Source: Sphingobacterium athyrii
GTDB lineage: Bacteria > Bacteroidota > Bacteroidia > Sphingobacteriales > Sphingobacteriaceae
Assembly (NCBI RefSeq): GCF_003071065.1
Contig: NZ_QCXX01000011.1
Span: forward strand, 62,001 to 126,000
Length of the DNA: 64,000 nt
Direction: 5' to 3'
Positions 12,043-20,497 of this stretch are shown here, piece by piece. Position 1 is the stretch's first letter, and every line of letters starts with the position of its first letter. The position numbers and the translations under genes were made by a program. The notes beneath the pieces were generated by a model. It had not been told where the DNA came from and did no database searches. It was given only the letters and a program-made list of their open reading frames with translations.

Positions 12043-12073
12043 TTGCAATATAACAATATAATACCTACCTTTG
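12043..12073 (+). promoter_or_regulatory. Promoter of the rpsF-rpsR-rplI operon
   Basis: TTG at 12043-12045, a 20-base spacer and TACCTTTG at 12066-12073 fit the Bacteroidota consensus. The leader to the rpsF ATG is about 40 bases and ends in an A/T-rich stretch (AACAAAATTAATTAACAAA), without a Shine-Dalgarno sequence, as is common in this phylum. Confidence 0.85.
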
Positions 12074-12119
12074 CACTTCCACAAATGTGGAATTTTAAAT
12101 AACAAAATTAATTAACAAA

Positions 12120-12488
12120 ATGCAACAGTACGAATCTGTAATCGTTCTTACCCCGTTGCTTTCTGAAGATGCTGCGAAAGAAGTAATCGCAAAATTCAAA
12201 AACATCTTAACAGAAGGCGGAGCCGAGATTGTCGCTGAAGACAATTGGGGTTTGAAAAAATTAGCGTATCCAATCCAGAAAAAATCTACTGGATTTTATC
12301 ACTTAACTGAATTCAAGGCTCCAGGTGAATTAATCAACAAATTAGAGGTTGAATACAAACGTGATGAGCGCATTATGCGTTTCTTGACTGTAAGTTTAGA
12401 CAAACATGCTAGAGCTTACAACGAGAAAAAACGTAGCGGTGCATTCAACAAAAAAGCTGAAACTAAAACTGAGGAGGGCGCAAACTAA
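12120..12488 (+). CDS. rpsF: 30S ribosomal protein S6
   Basis: 122 aa. S6 of the small subunit; it binds S18 and 16S rRNA in the platform. The N-terminus YESVIVLTPLLSEDAAKEVI and the stretch NWGLKKLAYPIQKKSTGFYH are diagnostic. The C-terminal tail is lysine- and glutamate-rich, as in other Bacteroidota. It is first in a three-gene operon. The TAA stop overlaps the rpsR ATG by one base (TAATG), so the two partners are translationally coupled. Confidence 0.98.
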   Translation: MQQYESVIVLTPLLSEDAAKEVIAKFKNILTEGGAEIVAEDNWGLKKLAYPIQKKSTGFYHLTEFKAPGELINKLEVEYKRDERIMRFLTVSLDKHARAYNEKKRSGAFNKKAETKTEEGAN

Positions 12489-12751
12489 TGGCTAACGAAA
12501 ATATCCAATACGTAACTGCTCCTAAAGTAGAGGACAACCGTAAAAAATACTGTCGTTTCAAAAAGAATGGTATCAAATATATCGATTATAAAGATGCTAA
12601 CTTCTTGATGAAATTTGTAAATGATCAAGGTAAAATCTTACCTCGTCGTTTAACTGGTACATCTTTGAAATTTCAACGTAAAGTAGCTCAAGCTGTTAAA
12701 CGTGCTCGTCACATCGGTTTGTTACCTTACTTAGCTGATGCAATTAAATAA
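12488..12751 (+). CDS. rpsR: 30S ribosomal protein S18
   Basis: 87 aa. Binds next to S6 in the 30S platform. The conserved core KKYCRFKKNGIKYIDYKD and KILPRRLTGTSLKFQRKVAQ are present. Coupled to rpsF by a one-base overlap and followed 15 bp later by rplI, preceded by an AAGGAGGA-like sequence. Confidence 0.98.
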   Translation: MANENIQYVTAPKVEDNRKKYCRFKKNGIKYIDYKDANFLMKFVNDQGKILPRRLTGTSLKFQRKVAQAVKRARHIGLLPYLADAIK

Positions 12752-12766
12752 GGAGGACGATAGAAA

Positions 12767-13210
12767 ATGGAAGTAATTTTAAAACAAGATATCAAAGGCT
12801 TAGGTGAGCAAAACGATATCGTTAATGTAAAACCAGGTTTCGGTCGTAACTACTTAATCCCCCAAGGATTTGCTATTCAAGCGACTGAATCTGCAAAGAA
12901 AGTTTTAGCTGAGAACATCAAACAAGCTCAGTTCAAACAAGATAAAATCAAAAAAGACGCTACTGAATTAGCTGGTAAATTGGAAGCTGTAAAACTTTCA
13001 ATCGGCGCTAAAGCAGGTGAATCTGGTAAAATCTTTGGTAAAGTAAATAGCATCCAGATTGCTGATGCATTGAAAGCAAAAGGTTTTGACGTAGATCGTC
13101 GTCGTATTACATTCGAAGTTGAACCTAAAGAAATCGGCGAATATATCGCTAACTTAAACTTACACAAAGAAGTTAAAGTTCAAGTTCCTTTCGAAGTAGT
13201 AGCTGAATAA
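12767..13210 (+). CDS. rplI: 50S ribosomal protein L9
   Basis: 147 aa. L9 binds 23S rRNA domain V with its N-terminal domain. Seen: MEVILKQDIKGLGEQNDIV at the start, the GFGRNYLIPQGFA motif, the long connecting helix rich in Lys and Glu, and the C-terminal domain. Its start is preceded by TAAGGAGGA, an unusually strong Shine-Dalgarno for this phylum. It is last in the S6-S18-L9 operon and ends at a hairpin terminator. Confidence 0.98.
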   Translation: MEVILKQDIKGLGEQNDIVNVKPGFGRNYLIPQGFAIQATESAKKVLAENIKQAQFKQDKIKKDATELAGKLEAVKLSIGAKAGESGKIFGKVNSIQIADALKAKGFDVDRRRITFEVEPKEIGEYIANLNLHKEVKVQVPFEVVAE

Positions 13211-13235
13211 GTTTATTATTTAGTATAAGATAAAG

Positions 13236-13265
13236 AAGCGGCTATCCCAATGGATAGCCGCTTTT
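13236..13265 (+). terminator. Terminator of the S6-S18-L9 operon
   Basis: A 12-bp perfect stem (AAGCGGCTATCC) with a CAAT loop is followed by TTTTATTTG. It is located 25 bp after the rplI stop and directly abuts the ACCTT repeat. Confidence 0.92.
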
Positions 13266-13271
13266 ATTTGC

Positions 13272-13386
13272 ACCTTACCTTACCTTACCTTACCTTACCT
13301 TACCTTACCTTACCTTACCTTACCTTACCTTACCTTACCTTACCTTACCTTACCTTACCTTACCTTACCTTACCTTACCTTACCTT
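13272..13386. repeat. Pentanucleotide microsatellite, 23 perfect ACCTT units
   Basis: 115 bases of uninterrupted ACCTT (AAGGT on the other strand), starting six bases after the rplI terminator. It is not within a reading frame that I can support. It lies between the convergent rplI and trxA genes. Perfect identity of all units suggests recent or ongoing slippage. The surrounding 13211-13778 region contains no gene. Confidence 0.97.
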
Positions 13387-13423
13387 AAAAACAAAAAACT
13401 CGCGCTGCTGAGAACAACGCGAG
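13387..13423 (-). terminator. Orphan intrinsic terminator on the minus strand
   Basis: Read on the minus strand, CTCGCGTTG pairs with CAGCGCGAG (9 bp, one G-U) around a 7-base loop, followed by TTTTTTGTTTTT. trxA, the nearest upstream minus gene, already has its own terminator at 13726-13763. This hairpin therefore would end a different transcript or act as a backup. Confidence 0.7.
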
Positions 13424-13561
13424 GCATAATCTAGGGTATTTGAAAGGGAAAATCTTTATTTATATCAAAATATCAACAAAAAACATAAAATAAAACAAAT
13501 AATTCAATCAAATATTCGTTTTTCCTCCGTTTTCATATTCAAAAGAAGTAAAAAATATCCA

Positions 13562-13604
13562 TTTATCAAAATAAAATCTATTTTATTTTGATAAAATAGA
13601 TTTT
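13562..13604. repeat. Two overlapping AT-only palindromes
   Basis: Arms at 13562-13576 and 13581-13595 (15 bp, perfect) overlap a second pair at 13573-13586 and 13591-13604 (14 bp, perfect). The two hairpins cannot form at once. Almost no G or C is involved. The surrounding 13430-13720 is A-rich and has no gene I can support. Confidence 0.7.
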
Positions 13605-13725
13605 AAACCATAAAAAACATATTAAAAACACCAAATAACACAACAAAACTGAATACATAGGCAAAACACGCACAAAAAACTTTAATAAAATCAAAACAAA
13701 AACAAAAATAAAGTGATAAAAACAA

Positions 13726-13763
13726 AAAAAAGACCTGAAATAAAAATACTTCAGGTCTTTTTT
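13726..13763. terminator. Terminator of trxA
   Basis: A 14-bp perfect stem with GACCTGAA core and a 10-base A/T loop has A- and T-runs on both sides, so it can act in both directions. It is 15 bp beyond the trxA stop. Confidence 0.88.
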
Positions 13764-13778
13764 ATTAAAAACGAATTA

Positions 13779-14099
13779 TTACGCTAATTGTTTCTCTAAT
13801 TTCTCATTTAAAACCGATTTTGGAACCGCTCCAATTTGTTTATCTACGATTTCTCCATTTTTGAAGAACAATAAAGCAGGAATATTACGGATACCGTAAC
13901 GAACTGAAATTTCTGGATTTTCATCCACGTTTACTTTTCCTATCACAGCCTTACCTTCATAATCTTTAGCCAGCTCTTCAACAACAGGACCTACCATACG
14001 ACATGGACCACACCATTCTGCCCAAAAATCAATTAATACGGGTTTGTCCGCTTTCAAAACAACTTCTTCGAAGTTGCTATCTGTAATTTCTAATGCCAT
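13779..14099 (-). CDS. trxA: Thioredoxin
   Basis: 106 aa, a standard cytoplasmic thioredoxin that reduces protein disulfides. The active site WCGPC lies at residues 29-33, and the cis-proline loop appears as IRNIPALLFFKNGE. No signal peptide is present, so it is not a periplasmic variant. A -7 box (TATCTTTG on the minus strand) lies at 14164-14171, giving a leader of about 60 bases. Single-gene transcript downstream of dnaE with its own terminator. Confidence 0.97.
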   Translation of the reverse strand: MALEITDSNFEEVVLKADKPVLIDFWAEWCGPCRMVGPVVEELAKDYEGKAVIGKVNVDENPEISVRYGIRNIPALLFFKNGEIVDKQIGAVPKSVLNEKLEKQLA

Positions 14100-14163
14100 A
14101 ATCTTTTAATTTTATAAACCGAAGTTATATTTATGATACTACTTAATTGCTAAAATCAATAAA

Positions 14164-14171
14164 CAAAGATA
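14164..14171 (-). promoter_or_regulatory. -7 box of trxA
   Basis: TATCTTTG on the minus strand matches TAnnTTTG. No convincing -33 element at the usual 19-20 base spacing was seen. Confidence 0.5.
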
Positions 14172-14223
14172 GTAACAACTGTCAATGTAATTGTAATCTT
14201 AATTACACAAAATCTAATCCAAA

Positions 14224-17200
14224 CTAATTCAATCGGTAATTAATACCTTCAAACTTATCTATACAGTCCAAAAACTCATTTGTAAGGTTTATTTTTAGAC
14301 TTTTAGCTGGCATTTCGACAGAGATTTCATCTTGGGGATCCCAGATTTTAAATTTCAATTGACAATTTGGCACAACACCTTCAATCTCATTCTGTGCTAA
14401 GATATCTTTAATCCCATCCAAGAACTCTTCATTCAGCTTTGGTAAAGGAATATTAATTGTAAAACTCTTTGCCATTTTTTCACGAAGCTCTGAAAGCAAC
14501 TGCACACTTCTCAACTCAAAGCCCCAATTTCCGACCTGCCTAAAACGCTCCTGAACCAACCCACGCAACTGAACAAAATAACCTTCCTGTAAATATCCTT
14601 TTAATTTCACATACTCTTCGCCAAACACCGCCATATCATAAGAGTCACTATAATCTTCGATTATAAATGAAGCAAAGGGCTTACCATTTTTGGTCAACCG
14701 GTGGTTTGCCGAGGCTATAATTCCACCGATAACCAATTCTTTATTTTTAATACGGTTAAACTCCAGCAGAGTTTCCTCATCCACCTCAGCAGCCTTAGCT
14801 TTATTGATCAACGACAGATCAGACACTGGATTATGGCAGAAATGTTCAATTTCAAACCGATAGGTATCCAAGGGGTGACTAGTCAGGTAAATACCAATAA
14901 CATCTTTTTCGTATTTAAGCTTTTCGATCAATCCCCATTGTGGGCAAGGCGCCAGCACAGGTTCCGGCAGCTCCGCAGCCTCACCCGCACCAAACAAACT
15001 TGCCTGTGCCGAGTTTTCATTTTCTTTATAGCGTTGTCCAAACCGAATCGCCTTTTCCATCCCTGTTGAATTATCCTCGACATGGAAATACTGCGCACGA
15101 TGTGTACTTTCGAAACTATCAAAACCACCGGCATACGCCAAACTCTCAAAAGCTTTTTTATTGACCGCACGTAGATCTATGCGCTTAGCCATATCAAAAA
15201 CAGATTTATACAATCCAGACTTTCTCGTTTGCACAATAGCATCTACCGCACCGGCACCGACTCCCTTGACAGCACCGATACCAAAGCGAATCGCTCCACG
15301 TTCGTTGACCGTAAATTTATAGTAAGATTCATTTACATCAGGTCCCAATACCTCCAAGCCCATACGCTTACATTCCTCCATAAAGAATGTCACCTGCTTG
15401 ATATCATTCATATTATTGGAAAGTACCGCTGCCATATATTCCGCCGGAAAATGCGCCTTTAAATAAGCAGTCTGATAAGCCACCCATGCATAACAGGTGG
15501 AGTGGGATTTATTGAAGGCATAACTGGCAAAAGCTTCCCAGTCAGTCCAGATTTTCTCCAGTACTTTCGCGTTGTGTCCTTTCTCTTCAGCCTGTGAAAC
15601 AAACTTCGGCTTCATTTTATCAAGTACAGCCTTTTGCTTCTTACCCATCGCTTTACGCAAAACATCGGCATCACCTTTAGAAAAACCCGCAAGCTTTTGG
15701 GATAAAAGCATTACCTGTTCCTGATATACCGTAATGCCGTAGGTTTCTTTTAAATATTCCTCACAGGCATCCAAATCATATACAATAGGATCTATTCCAT
15801 GCTTACGCTTGATAAAACTCGGGATATACTCAATTGGTCCCGGACGATATAAAGCATTCATCGCAATCAAATCGGCAAATACCGTTGGTTTCAGATCGCG
15901 CATATATTTTTGCATCCCCGGAGATTCATATTGGAATACACCGATTGTTTCTCCACGCTGGAAAAGCTCGTAAGTCAACACATCATCTATCGGAAATTTA
16001 TCCGGATCTAACACGATACCATGACTTAATTTAACGTTCTCAACAGTATCCTTGATAAGCGTCAGGGTCTTCAACCCCAAAAAGTCCATTTTCAACAGTC
16101 CGGCACTTTCAACGACGTGGTTATCAAACTGTGTCACATACAGGTCGGAATCCTTGGCCAAAGAAACAGGAACGAAATTCGTAATATCATCCGGTGTAAT
16201 GATCACACCACAGGCATGAATACCCGTATTTCGGACAGAGCCTTCCAATACACGTGCCTGACGGATCGTCTCAGCTTCAAGTCCGGCACCGTCAGCGATT
16301 GACTTTAACCGGTTGACCGCCTCGATCTCCTCCGTTCGCAATTTTTCCTTTAGACCTGCCTCATCCAGCGTAAAGATTTTGGAAAGCTTCAGATTGGGAA
16401 TCAGTTTGGCTATTTCATTCGCATCGCCCAAAGGCAGGTCAAGCACACGTGCGGTATCTTTAATCGAAGACTTCGCGGCCATCGTACCGTAAGTAATGAT
16501 CTGGGCCACCTGACTTGCGCCATATTTATTGATCACATACTGCATCACCCGTCCACGTCCCTCATCATCAAAGTCAATATCAATATCAGGCATGGATACA
16601 CGGTCGGGATTTAAAAAACGCTCAAATAGCAAATCGTATTTTATGGGGTCAATATTTGTAATCCCCAGACAGTACGCAACGGCAGATCCCGCCGCAGATC
16701 CCCGACCGGGCCCAACAGAAACACCCATATCACGTGCTGCAGCAATAAAATCCTGTACAATCAAAAAGTATCCCGGATATCCCGTTTTTTCGATCGTTGC
16801 CAATTCAAAATCCAGACGTTCTCGAATATCATCCGTTATTTCCTCGTAGCGTTTCTCGGCACCTACATAACATAAGTGGGCGAGATATTTATTTTCCCCT
16901 CTTTTCCCCCCGTCCTCATTATCTTCTGCAACCTGGAATTCCTCGGGTATATCAAATTTGGGCAAGAGGACATCCCTGTTCAATTTAAAGACCTCTACCT
17001 TATCCACGATCTCCTGTATATTGAGAATTGCTTCAGGTAAATCTTTGAACAGGCTTTTCATTTCTTCAGAAGATTTAAAATAATACTCCTGATTGGGCAA
17101 ACCGAACCGGAAGCCCCGCCCTCTCCCTTTGGGTGTGGAAAGTTTCTCGCCATCCTTCACGCATAACAGGATATCGTGGGCGTGTGCATCCCCTTTCTTT

Positions 17201-18642
17201 TCGTAATAGGTATTATTGGTTGCTACAACTTTAATAGCATATTTACGGGCAAACTTCAATAGAGTTTGGTTGACCCTATCCTCATCTTCTTGTCCATGCC
17301 GCATTAACTCAAGATAGAAATCATCTCCAAAATGTTCCTTCCACCATTGCAAAGCTTCCTCCGCCTGATTTTCACCAATATTTAGCACCTTACTAGGCAC
17401 CTCTCCCTGGAGGTTTCCCGAAAGTACGATCACATCCTCTTTATATTGTAGAATGAGATTTTTGTCTATGCGGGGGACATAATAGAATCCTGCGGTATAA
17501 GCAAAAGAAGCTAACTTGGCTAGGTTATGATAACCACGTTTATTCTTTGCCAACAGCACAATCTGGTAACCGTTATCCTTTCTGGTTTTATCTTTATGGT
17601 CTTCACAAACAAAGAATTCACAACCTACAATAGGTTTTAGAATCTGACCGGTAGGTTCCTGCCCATTTTCGACTGCTTCGGCATTTTGTGCCTCCACCTC
17701 TTTATTATGACTGATGACCCTAGAAACAAATTCAAATGCCCCCATCATATTTCCATGATCGGTAAGAGCAACGGCAGGCATATTGTCTTTGACCGCAGCC
17801 GAAACCAACTTGTCATACGACATGGTCGACTGTAGAATAGAAAACTGTGAATGGTTATGTAAGTGAGCAAATTTTGCTTCCTTAAGGGCGGATAAGGCAT
17901 CTGCATCGACGACAACACTAAATTCGTCTGGCGTAGCGCGTTTTCTGATCTCATCAGAGGCCGCTTTTAGATTGATATGTTTAAGTCCAGCAGTAGGAAC
18001 AGGACCGGGATTACTCGTTTTGAAATCCACAAAATACCCCGTATCCACCTGAAGTTCCTCGGCCGTAAAGACCTCTCTTCTGACCAGCTCCAGAAAACAA
18101 CGTGTTGTCGCCTCAACGTCGGCCGTTGCATTGTGGGCCTCAGCAAACGGAACCCCAAACAAATAGGAGTGTAATTCGGTCAGATTAGGCAGTTTATACC
18201 GACCACCACGTCCACCCGGAATTTTCAACAGATCCGCAGTCACCTCGGTACAGGTATCCAAAACAGGCATACTCGCCATTTTGGAATCCATACTATAACG
18301 ATAGAACTCACAGCCCATGATATTGAGGTCAAAACCAATGTTCTGCCCAACAACAAATTTCGCTTTATTTAACGCTGCATTGAATTTTTCAAGAGCAACC
18401 TGTAGTGGCACCCCCTGTTCTTCAGCCAATGCGGTAGATATACCGTGTATTTTTTCAGAGTCATAGGGTATATCAAATCCATCGGGTTTAATCAGAAAAT
18501 CCTGATGTTCGACCAAATTTCCCATCTCATCGTGAATCTGCCATGCCAGCTGAATACAACGCGGCCAATTATCCGTGTCCGTAATTGGCGCGTCCCAACG
18601 CTTTGGCAAACCCGTTGTCTCTGTATCGAAAATAATATACAT
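14224..18642 (-). CDS. dnaE: DNA polymerase III alpha subunit with fused N-terminal exonuclease
   Basis: 1472 aa, longer than a typical E. coli-type DnaE (about 1160). Residues 1-190 form a DnaQ-like DEDDh 3'-5' exonuclease: D6 and E8 in FDTETTG, D105 in QNIGFDLN, H170 and D175 in HNATADVE. A PHP domain starts near residue 259 (HLHNHS). The polymerase palm carries GPGRGSAAGSAV and the catalytic PDIDIDF at 685-691. Tandem helix-hairpin-helix and OB-fold regions follow. It is the replicative polymerase, with proofreading apparently in cis. The minus-strand TAAATTTG at 18683-18690 is a candidate -7 box. The ATG at 18642 directly begins the exonuclease sequence. Confidence 0.96.
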   Translation of the reverse strand: MYIIFDTETTGLPKRWDAPITDTDNWPRCIQLAWQIHDEMGNLVEHQDFLIKPDGFDIPYDSEKIHGISTALAEEQGVPLQVALEKFNAALNKAKFVVGQNIGFDLNIMGCEFYRYSMDSKMASMPVLDTCTEVTADLLKIPGGRGGRYKLPNLTELHSYLFGVPFAEAHNATADVEATTRCFLELVRREVFTAEELQVDTGYFVDFKTSNPGPVPTAGLKHINLKAASDEIRKRATPDEFSVVVDADALSALKEAKFAHLHNHSQFSILQSTMSYDKLVSAAVKDNMPAVALTDHGNMMGAFEFVSRVISHNKEVEAQNAEAVENGQEPTGQILKPIVGCEFFVCEDHKDKTRKDNGYQIVLLAKNKRGYHNLAKLASFAYTAGFYYVPRIDKNLILQYKEDVIVLSGNLQGEVPSKVLNIGENQAEEALQWWKEHFGDDFYLELMRHGQEDEDRVNQTLLKFARKYAIKVVATNNTYYEKKGDAHAHDILLCVKDGEKLSTPKGRGRGFRFGLPNQEYYFKSSEEMKSLFKDLPEAILNIQEIVDKVEVFKLNRDVLLPKFDIPEEFQVAEDNEDGGKRGENKYLAHLCYVGAEKRYEEITDDIRERLDFELATIEKTGYPGYFLIVQDFIAAARDMGVSVGPGRGSAAGSAVAYCLGITNIDPIKYDLLFERFLNPDRVSMPDIDIDFDDEGRGRVMQYVINKYGASQVAQIITYGTMAAKSSIKDTARVLDLPLGDANEIAKLIPNLKLSKIFTLDEAGLKEKLRTEEIEAVNRLKSIADGAGLEAETIRQARVLEGSVRNTGIHACGVIITPDDITNFVPVSLAKDSDLYVTQFDNHVVESAGLLKMDFLGLKTLTLIKDTVENVKLSHGIVLDPDKFPIDDVLTYELFQRGETIGVFQYESPGMQKYMRDLKPTVFADLIAMNALYRPGPIEYIPSFIKRKHGIDPIVYDLDACEEYLKETYGITVYQEQVMLLSQKLAGFSKGDADVLRKAMGKKQKAVLDKMKPKFVSQAEEKGHNAKVLEKIWTDWEAFASYAFNKSHSTCYAWVAYQTAYLKAHFPAEYMAAVLSNNMNDIKQVTFFMEECKRMGLEVLGPDVNESYYKFTVNERGAIRFGIGAVKGVGAGAVDAIVQTRKSGLYKSVFDMAKRIDLRAVNKKAFESLAYAGGFDSFESTHRAQYFHVEDNSTGMEKAIRFGQRYKENENSAQASLFGAGEAAELPEPVLAPCPQWGLIEKLKYEKDVIGIYLTSHPLDTYRFEIEHFCHNPVSDLSLINKAKAAEVDEETLLEFNRIKNKELVIGGIIASANHRLTKNGKPFASFIIEDYSDSYDMAVFGEEYVKLKGYLQEGYFVQLRGLVQERFRQVGNWGFELRSVQLLSELREKMAKSFTINIPLPKLNEEFLDGIKDILAQNEIEGVVPNCQLKFKIWDPQDEISVEMPAKSLKINLTNEFLDCIDKFEGINYRLN

Positions 18643-19073
18643 AAATTTCTAAACCTCTTTAATACAATACGTTAAATGTAATCAAATTTACATTTATTTG
18701 AACTTGAAATTTACGAAATTCTTAGGGAACATTCTGTCAGATTTTTGCGAAAAATAACAGCATAAAATCTGCTTTTATCGACCAACTCAGATGTCCGGCA
18801 TCACCAAATTTGCCAATCCAAAAAATTAATTTACACAAATGGTCCACAGCTCTTATCGCTGGCTCCCGCAGCTATTTGAGCAGACCCTTTGACAGCCTTT
18901 CGGAATGACTGCTTTTAAGCATCTTCACAGATTTAGGAAAAAAGCAGAGTACTTCAAAAAAAGCTTAACAGGCAAAAAAGCATTGAATCCCACACAATCA
19001 TAACAGCTATTTAATATTGTACCTACGACACTATCCCAGTTATTTATTATATTTGAATTTGACTCCAATTTCT
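18643..19073. other. Gene-free region between dnaE and the HAD gene
   Basis: 431 bases between divergent genes. It holds a candidate dnaE -7 box (18683-18690, minus) and a candidate -7 box for the HAD gene (TATATTTG at 19048-19055, plus). The segment 18780-18960 is less AT-rich than usual intergenic DNA here, but I see no open frame, known RNA fold or repeat in it. Confidence 0.5.
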
Positions 19074-19856
19074 ATGATTAAAGCGATTTTTTTTGATATA
19101 GATGGGACACTGTTAAGTTTCAAAACACATCAAGTCCCCGACTCCACACAGCAGGCATTTCAATTATTAAAAGAAAAAAATATAAAAGTTTTAGTTTCTA
19201 CCGGCCGGTCCTTTAATCAATTAGGACATATCCGTTACCTTGACTTCGACGGTTTTATCACGTTCAATGGCGGATACTGCGTCACCAAAGATGAACAGGT
19301 TATTTATAAAAATAGTATTATTCAAGAAGACATCCGTTCATTACTTGATTACGCAAAGTATCATCCCGAACTCACGTTTTCATTTATGTCAGACAAAGAG
19401 ATCTCCTTAAATCAGGTTACGCCCGAAGTACTCAGGATGTATCAGCAAGTTAACGTAAAAACCCCGCCGATACGCAACTATGAAGACAACTTTGATCTGG
19501 AATCCGTCATGCAGGTCAATGTATTTATCAACCCGGAACAAGAAGCTGAGTTTATGGAAAATGTTATGCCCAACTCTGTTGCTTCCCGTTGGACGCCCAT
19601 TTTTGCCGATGTTAACCCGATGGGACAAAGTAAAAAAGTAGGTATAGATGTTTTTCTAAAACATTTCGGTATTGAGCTTTCCGAAACCATGGCTTTTGGT
19701 GATGGAGGAAATGACATTACCATGCTTGCCCACACACAGATTGGTATAGCTATGGGAAATGCGAATCCCGAAGTAAAGGAAATCGCGGACTATATTACCG
19801 ACGATGTAGACAGCAACGGCATCTGGAATGCCTTAAAGCACTTTGGGGTTATCTAG
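19074..19856 (+). CDS. Cof-type HAD family phosphatase
   Basis: 260 aa from the ATG at 19074 (MIKAIFFDIDGTLLSF). The upstream in-frame TTG at 19017 adds an unlikely hydrophobic leader. HAD motif I is DIDGT with both aspartates. Motif II is in VLVSTGRS. Motifs III/IV appear as the KKVGID lysine and GDGGNDITML. A C2 cap between them makes this a Cof/SupH-type sugar- or nucleotide-phosphate phosphatase. The substrate is unknown. Its stop codon shares the CTAG tetranucleotide with the stop of the convergent gene. Confidence 0.9.
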   Translation: MIKAIFFDIDGTLLSFKTHQVPDSTQQAFQLLKEKNIKVLVSTGRSFNQLGHIRYLDFDGFITFNGGYCVTKDEQVIYKNSIIQEDIRSLLDYAKYHPELTFSFMSDKEISLNQVTPEVLRMYQQVNVKTPPIRNYEDNFDLESVMQVNVFINPEQEAEFMENVMPNSVASRWTPIFADVNPMGQSKKVGIDVFLKHFGIELSETMAFGDGGNDITMLAHTQIGIAMGNANPEVKEIADYITDDVDSNGIWNALKHFGVI

Positions 19857-20452
19857 AAATGAATTGTGAGTGTAGCGCGGCAGGTATTGCTATTGCTATT
19901 CAAGAGCAAACTATGTCGTTCTGGAAAAAGAAACTCAAGTCTATTCTGAAAATCTTCAATCAAGGTATGCTTAAATTGGCCCTCCAGATAATGGTTTGCA
20001 CGATGGCTGACCTCAAATAGCAGCACTTTCGAAGATCCTGAGAGACGAACCCGGATGGGATGGGAAGACATACCATTATATCCGTTTGTTACGGCATGTT
20101 GCACCATGGGAAATAAGATCAGCGGGGGCAGCAGCAGCTCTTTTTCCGGCTGAAAACGATTTTCCCATTTGAGTAAAAAACCAGCAGGCATCAACATATT
20201 GACCATTGCGATATATTGCGATAGCAAGTCCAGCTCAGCTTCGATAGCCTGCTGTTTATCCAATTCCAAAAGCAATAGCTTTTTTTGAAACAGCATATAT
20301 TCCGTTTCCGATGCCGCATCCTCCGTCAGGGCCTTCGTCAGCAGAAAACGGTCGCATTGACTGTTCTCAAATGACAATCTATTGGATAGCGCCATTGCCA
20401 CCTCATTTCTTACAGACTTTTTACCTAGAATACGATCAATTATACCTGACAT
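19853..20452 (-). CDS. Orphan LytS/YehU-like histidine kinase remnant
   Basis: 199 aa. The segment LPPLILFPMVQHAVTNG corresponds to the N-box of LytS-type kinases (usual form PPLLLQPLVENAIKHG), with the catalytic Asn changed to Gln/His. The region before it (ELDLLSQYIAMVNML) matches the linker helix. The phosphoacceptor motif (INPHFLFN) is not visible, and there are no membrane segments. So it looks like the C-terminal half of such a kinase with degraded catalytic residues. No LytTR response regulator is adjacent. It could be a scaffold, a regulator that has lost catalysis, or a decaying gene. Homology call is moderate. Confidence 0.55.
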   Translation of the reverse strand: MSGIIDRILGKKSVRNEVAMALSNRLSFENSQCDRFLLTKALTEDAASETEYMLFQKKLLLLELDKQQAIEAELDLLSQYIAMVNMLMPAGFLLKWENRFQPEKELLLPPLILFPMVQHAVTNGYNGMSSHPIRVRLSGSSKVLLFEVSHRANHYLEGQFKHTLIEDFQNRLEFLFPERHSLLLNSNSNTCRATLTIHF

Positions 20453-20497
20453 TTCTTAAATTGCTTTAGAATAAACACACAAAAATAAGGAAACATT

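Noticed and set aside
13272-13386. Coding repeat (TLPYL periodic peptide)
   Set aside because: On the plus strand it reads without stops, but there is no start codon and no flanking frame; a chance property of the ACCTT unit.
14701-15069. 122-aa plus-strand frame
   Set aside because: Lies antisense within dnaE and shows no recognizable sequence.
18643-19073. Structured RNA or decayed gene between dnaE and the HAD gene
   Set aside because: No conserved fold, frame or terminator could be identified by eye.
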